Assembly (NCBI GenBank): GCA_023159155.1
Contig: JAJNNX010000020.1
Coordinates: forward strand, 186,001 to 250,000
From: Ustulina deusta
Lineage: Eukaryota; Ascomycota; Sordariomycetes; Xylariales; Xylariaceae
Length of the DNA stretch: 64,000 bases
Direction of reading: 5' to 3'
Within the stretch, counting starts at the first letter, position 1; each line of letters starts with the position of its first letter. Under the pieces are notes generated by a model, which did no database searches, was not told the origin of the DNA, and was given only the letters and a program-made list of their open reading frames with translations. Shown here in pieces: positions 60,560 through 64,000 of this stretch. Both the position numbers and the translations under genes were made by a program.

Positions 60560-60960
60560 TATTGAACCTAGGGAATCTAAACATTAGCCAAGCATACCTT
60601 ATTGTGCTAGTTCTCGAGGTTTTGTTTAGGGGGTACAAAATCTAACAACTTTTTAATTAAGATCTATTAATCTGCTAGTACTAGTGGATCATTCTGGCCG
60701 TTGCGAAGGATTTGCCTCATCCGTGAATATAGCTTGTCATTTACTTGTTGCCACCTTTTGCCGTTAGGAAACACTACCCTTCGCAGCTCGTTTACCTAAG
60801 GGATTAAGGGCCAGTAATATAATACAAAACTTCCTTTTGCAATATTAAAAAAATTCCCCTCTTTATTAATTACCTCTTTCTTAAGTATAGCTAGTTTTGC
60901 TATACCTACATTGTTCCACTTATTAAACTTAGAAATTACTTAGTCCAGGCCATCTCTATT
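60560..60960. other. Milder island in the RIP desert
   Basis: The minus strand reads WQQVNDKLYSRMRQILRNGQ-like peptides near 60690-60780 before fading. No family assigned. It is possibly a remnant of a transposon or gene whose other parts are RIP-mutated. Confidence 0.3.
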
Positions 60961-63566
60961 ATAATAGATGCAAATCTAAAAAAAACCCAAAAGAACAACT
61001 CGAAATTATCTATCAAAATATAGTTTTTACTTATAAAAATACTAATTGCTATAAAAGCTTTTATACTAATAATTTTTTTAGTACTTAATGCTTTTATTTG
61101 ATTAATTTTAATTATAAAGTCTAGATTAATTAAAAATAAAAATAAAAAAAGTTTTTTATTGCTTTTATTTATTATAAGATTATTAATCAAAATATTTTTA
61201 TAAAAAAGGCTAGCTTTATATAAAAATTTATATTTTTAAATATATCTTTTTAGTACACTAAGCAAAACAGCTCAAAAATTTACTTTATAAATAAGCTTTT
61301 TATAATTATAAAAAACAATATATTAATATATTTAATTAAAAAAAAGTTTGTTATTATATTTTATTAAAAATATAAAACCTAAACAAAACTATTTATTAAA
61401 TAAAAGCAAAGCATTAGTCTAGCTAAATAATTACTTTAAACTAATAAAGCTATAATATAATATAGCTTTTATAATTAAAGTTTATAAGTTATACGTATGC
61501 CTGGTTTAATAATTGTTTACTTTTGTAATATCTAGTTTTTTTTAAATATTACTTTAAACATTATTATTTTTTATTTATATACGTACTATTTTATAGTAAT
61601 AATACTGCGCTACATATATTACTTTTTAAAGCATTACTTATTATAGCAGGTTATTTTTTTTGTTACGTTTTAAAAACTACTATAAATCCTTAATAATAAA
61701 CAGGTTAAATTTATTTCTTTTTAAGTATGCTTTCTAGCAAATAATTGTATAGCTTACTATACTATATACTAATTTAATAATTTTATTTAAAATAAAACGT
61801 TCTATTTTTATATTTTGTTAAATCTTAATATATTACTAATGTTCTAACTTTATAATTATAGAATTAAAGCTAAAAACTATATTATTTATTTAAAAAAAAC
61901 TATAAATAATTAATATAAACCGCTATTTATTTTTATTAATATTAAACTTTTTTAATATAATTTTTTTAAGCTAGTTAAATTTCTAAAAGCGTATTTAATC
62001 TTTATATAAAATAAAAACTAAAATATAGCGTTATATAAGCTAAGCAATAAAAACTTTTTTTATATATTTTGCTATATTAAAATAGGCTTTAAATATTATA
62101 TTTTTGTTCGGGTTGCTTTTTAGCTTACTAAGTACTAGAATATATAACTAATAATACTTTGTAGCTCGGTTAGCTTTTAAGTTGTTAATAAAACTTACGT
62201 CTAGCTTATGTTTCGCTATTAAGCTTTTAAGCGGCGTGTTAAGCTGTGCTAATAGCTTCTATATTATTATTAGGTTATATTTTTGCGCTTATTACAAAAA
62301 GTGTTCGATAATATTAATAAGTTATATAAAAACGCTGTTTTGCTTAGTATTGTTTGGCTATCTAGTCTAGCTTTGTTTAAAAAAAAGCTATGTTTTTTAT
62401 ATATATTTCTAAAAGATTTTTTTAAACGCTATTTTAAGTCCTAAAATACTACCCTAAAAAGCTTTATAAAAATTTAGAACATTAATATATATAACGCCTA
62501 ATTTATTACTAAATAACTTATCTATTTAATTATATTTTTAAAAGAAATTTATAATATTGCTTATAATAAAGCGCTATAGTATTTATAAAAAAAAAAAATA
62601 ACTTTTTAGAAAAGTGTAAATTTAGTAATAGCGTAATAGATATGTTTCTAGATTTTAATATTAAAACTATAAACAAAAATAGCATATAAAAAAAGTTTGA
62701 TTTAGTTAATATAAACAGTATTTAAAGCAATCGCAAAAATAAGTTTTAAAATATTACTATTAAAATTACTATAACTTATAAAAAACAATAAAAAATAAAA
62801 AGCTGTATAGTTCTATAGTAAAAAGAAAAAGAAAACGCCTAAATTTTAAAAAACTAAATAAATACTTATTAAAACAAAAAAAAAAAAGCTTAAAATTGCA
62901 GTTATACTTACTTTTACAGTTAATAGTCTTAAGTTCGGCAGGGTTGCTAACAATTCTATTAAATAATACATATACTGCATTAAAATATATACTAAAAAAA
63001 TAAGCCTAAATAATCGCCGCTTAATCTTAATCTATTATTTATAATAAAAGCATTGTAATAAAGTAGTATAGTACATTCGGCAATAGTAGTTACTAAAAAA
63101 AAAAATGGATAAAATGTATTATATAGTTAGATAAGCGCTATTTAGGCCATTTTTTATTTTTAACTATTAGTGCCTAATAAGTATATAGACCGATTAAAAG
63201 TACTTTAGAATGTACTTCTTTTGTTTTTTTATTGTTTAAGCAAAACAAGTGTTTATTTTTAGCTAACTATATAAAAAACTTATAAAGATATGCCAAACTT
63301 TTTAATTCTTTAAAGCTACCTAAAAAGTATATATTTTTATTATATATAGTTAAAGTTATAATAATAAAAACAACTTTTAACATATAGCTAGAGTTATTAA
63401 AAGCTTTAATACTTTTATAATCCATATTTTATATTAGATTATAAAATTAACTGCCCTTATAAACTACTCGACTAGCTATTAGGAAATATATCTTAGTAAT
63501 AATTAAATAATATTAAGATTTTTAATTTTTATAATTAATTTTTATTTTCTTTTTAAAGTAAGGCTT

Positions 63567-64000
63567 TATAACAAACCTGCTATATATTACCTAAAAAATA
63601 TAGTCAGTACATAAAAAAGGGGTTTTAATCTATAAATAACAATAAGATAATTAATAAACTGTTTGTTAAAAAAGTTTTCTGGAACTCCTACCACTACATA
63701 GAGATAGAAGTCTAAGCAGTAGTTTGCTTATTAATATAGGGTTAATAGAAATATGAAATTAATAGCTAAAGAACTAAGAACAAGTGATTAAATACATAGG
63801 AATTATGAAGTTATATAGACATAGGAAATAAAGCACTGTGGAGGCCTTGGGTGTCAGTGATCTAAGTGATCTAAGTGATCTAACAGATCAGTCAGATCAG
63901 TCAGATCACTTAGATCATGGTCATGTGATTCTAAGGAGAGAGGGAAACAAGAAGAACGGAGCCAGGGCTCTTTTCTTTGTTAGGCTTGATCTGCGACCGG
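63567..64000 (+). mobile_element. LTR copy running off the window, half RIP-mutated
   Basis: Starts TATAACAAAC (TGTAACGAAC with one change in each half). It follows the family order: ATTACCTAAAAAA for ATCACCTGAGAGG, AACAATAAG, GGAACTCCTACCACTA for GGGGCTCCCACCACTA, then the GATC tandem tract (63860-63915) and CATGTGAT. It reaches GATCTGCGACC, which in the 29271 copy lies about 30 bp from the end. The first 270 bp are RIP-mutated and the last 160 bp are not. Whether an internal region follows is outside the window. Confidence 0.85.

Larger units (their letters stand above)
54280..63560. repeat. 9-kb AT-rich RIP desert
   Basis: Continuous AT-rich DNA from inside the kinase-like fossil to the LTR at 63567. 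Islands of milder change lie at 57290-57480 and 60560-60960. Apart from the fossil and the direct repeat listed separately, I could not identify parents. Minus-strand shadows exist near 58500-58640 and 62000-62400 but are unassigned. Confidence 0.75.

Noticed and set aside
59930..62370. Open frames of 60-85 codons in the RIP desert
   Set aside because: Composition is Ile/Lys/Leu/Phe/Tyr only, as expected of AT-saturated DNA; no starts or domains make sense.
63860..63915. Short tandem GATCTAAGT/GATCAGTCA units as a CRISPR-like array
   Set aside because: Units are adjacent without unique spacers and are part of the LTR; the organism is eukaryotic.

Overview
The window looks like a chromosomal segment of a filamentous ascomycete (Pezizomycotina). 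Introns are short (about 50-120 bp), start with GT and end with AG, and many carry CTAAC-like branch sites. Gene islands of near-normal composition alternate sharply with very AT-rich blocks. In those blocks former codons show C-to-T and G-to-A changes with many TAA/TAG stops, the signature of repeat-induced point mutation (RIP). I cannot name the species.

Layout. 1-0.8 kb: a RIP-destroyed RecQ helicase. 1.6-4.3 kb: a PAQR-type membrane protein fragment and a CCCH zinc-finger gene broken by a 1-base shift. 6.9-16.5 kb: one giant, apparently intact five-exon gene (3093 aa; DUF3638/DUF3645 family with a P-loop). 17.3-19.4 kb: an atypical kinase-like gene split by a segment carrying the 5' end of an F-box gene in the opposite direction. 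20.4-22.6 kb: two AT-rich blocks. 22.9-33.2 kb: an accessory island of small single-copy-looking genes (coiled-coil protein, SANT-like protein, an unknown protein with one nonsense codon, kinase-like protein, two Cys-rich mini-proteins, a C2H2 zinc-finger protein, an unknown broken gene). 34.3-42.7 kb: RIP blocks, an LTR copy and a small coding fragment. 42.7-45.4 kb: a broken half-size ABC transporter gene with an LTR in its last codons. 45.6-49.2 kb: RIP block holding a recognisable Est1/SMG7-like fossil. 49.97 kb: an intact 54-aa Cys-rich gene. 50.5-53.4 kb: RIP block. 53.6-56.4 kb: a short gag-like ORF, then a fungal kinase-like fossil. 56.4-63.6 kb: RIP desert with a direct duplication. 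63.57-64 kb: another LTR.

One LTR family (TGTAACGAAC...GTAACA) occurs four times. Two copies are clean solo LTRs with perfect 5-bp target duplications (CTTTC; ACAAA). Both sit inside the last codons of a coding sequence, and a third lies 12 bp past a stop codon. Several small genes between the RIP blocks have only one defect, often a TAG where CAG or TGG is expected, which suggests RIP reaching beyond the repeats. The working gene content is therefore the giant gene plus a handful of small proteins in a repeat-rich, probably fast-evolving region. The RecQ fossil is compatible with a subtelomeric origin, but no telomere repeat array is present.

All family names come from reading translations by eye; no database search was run.
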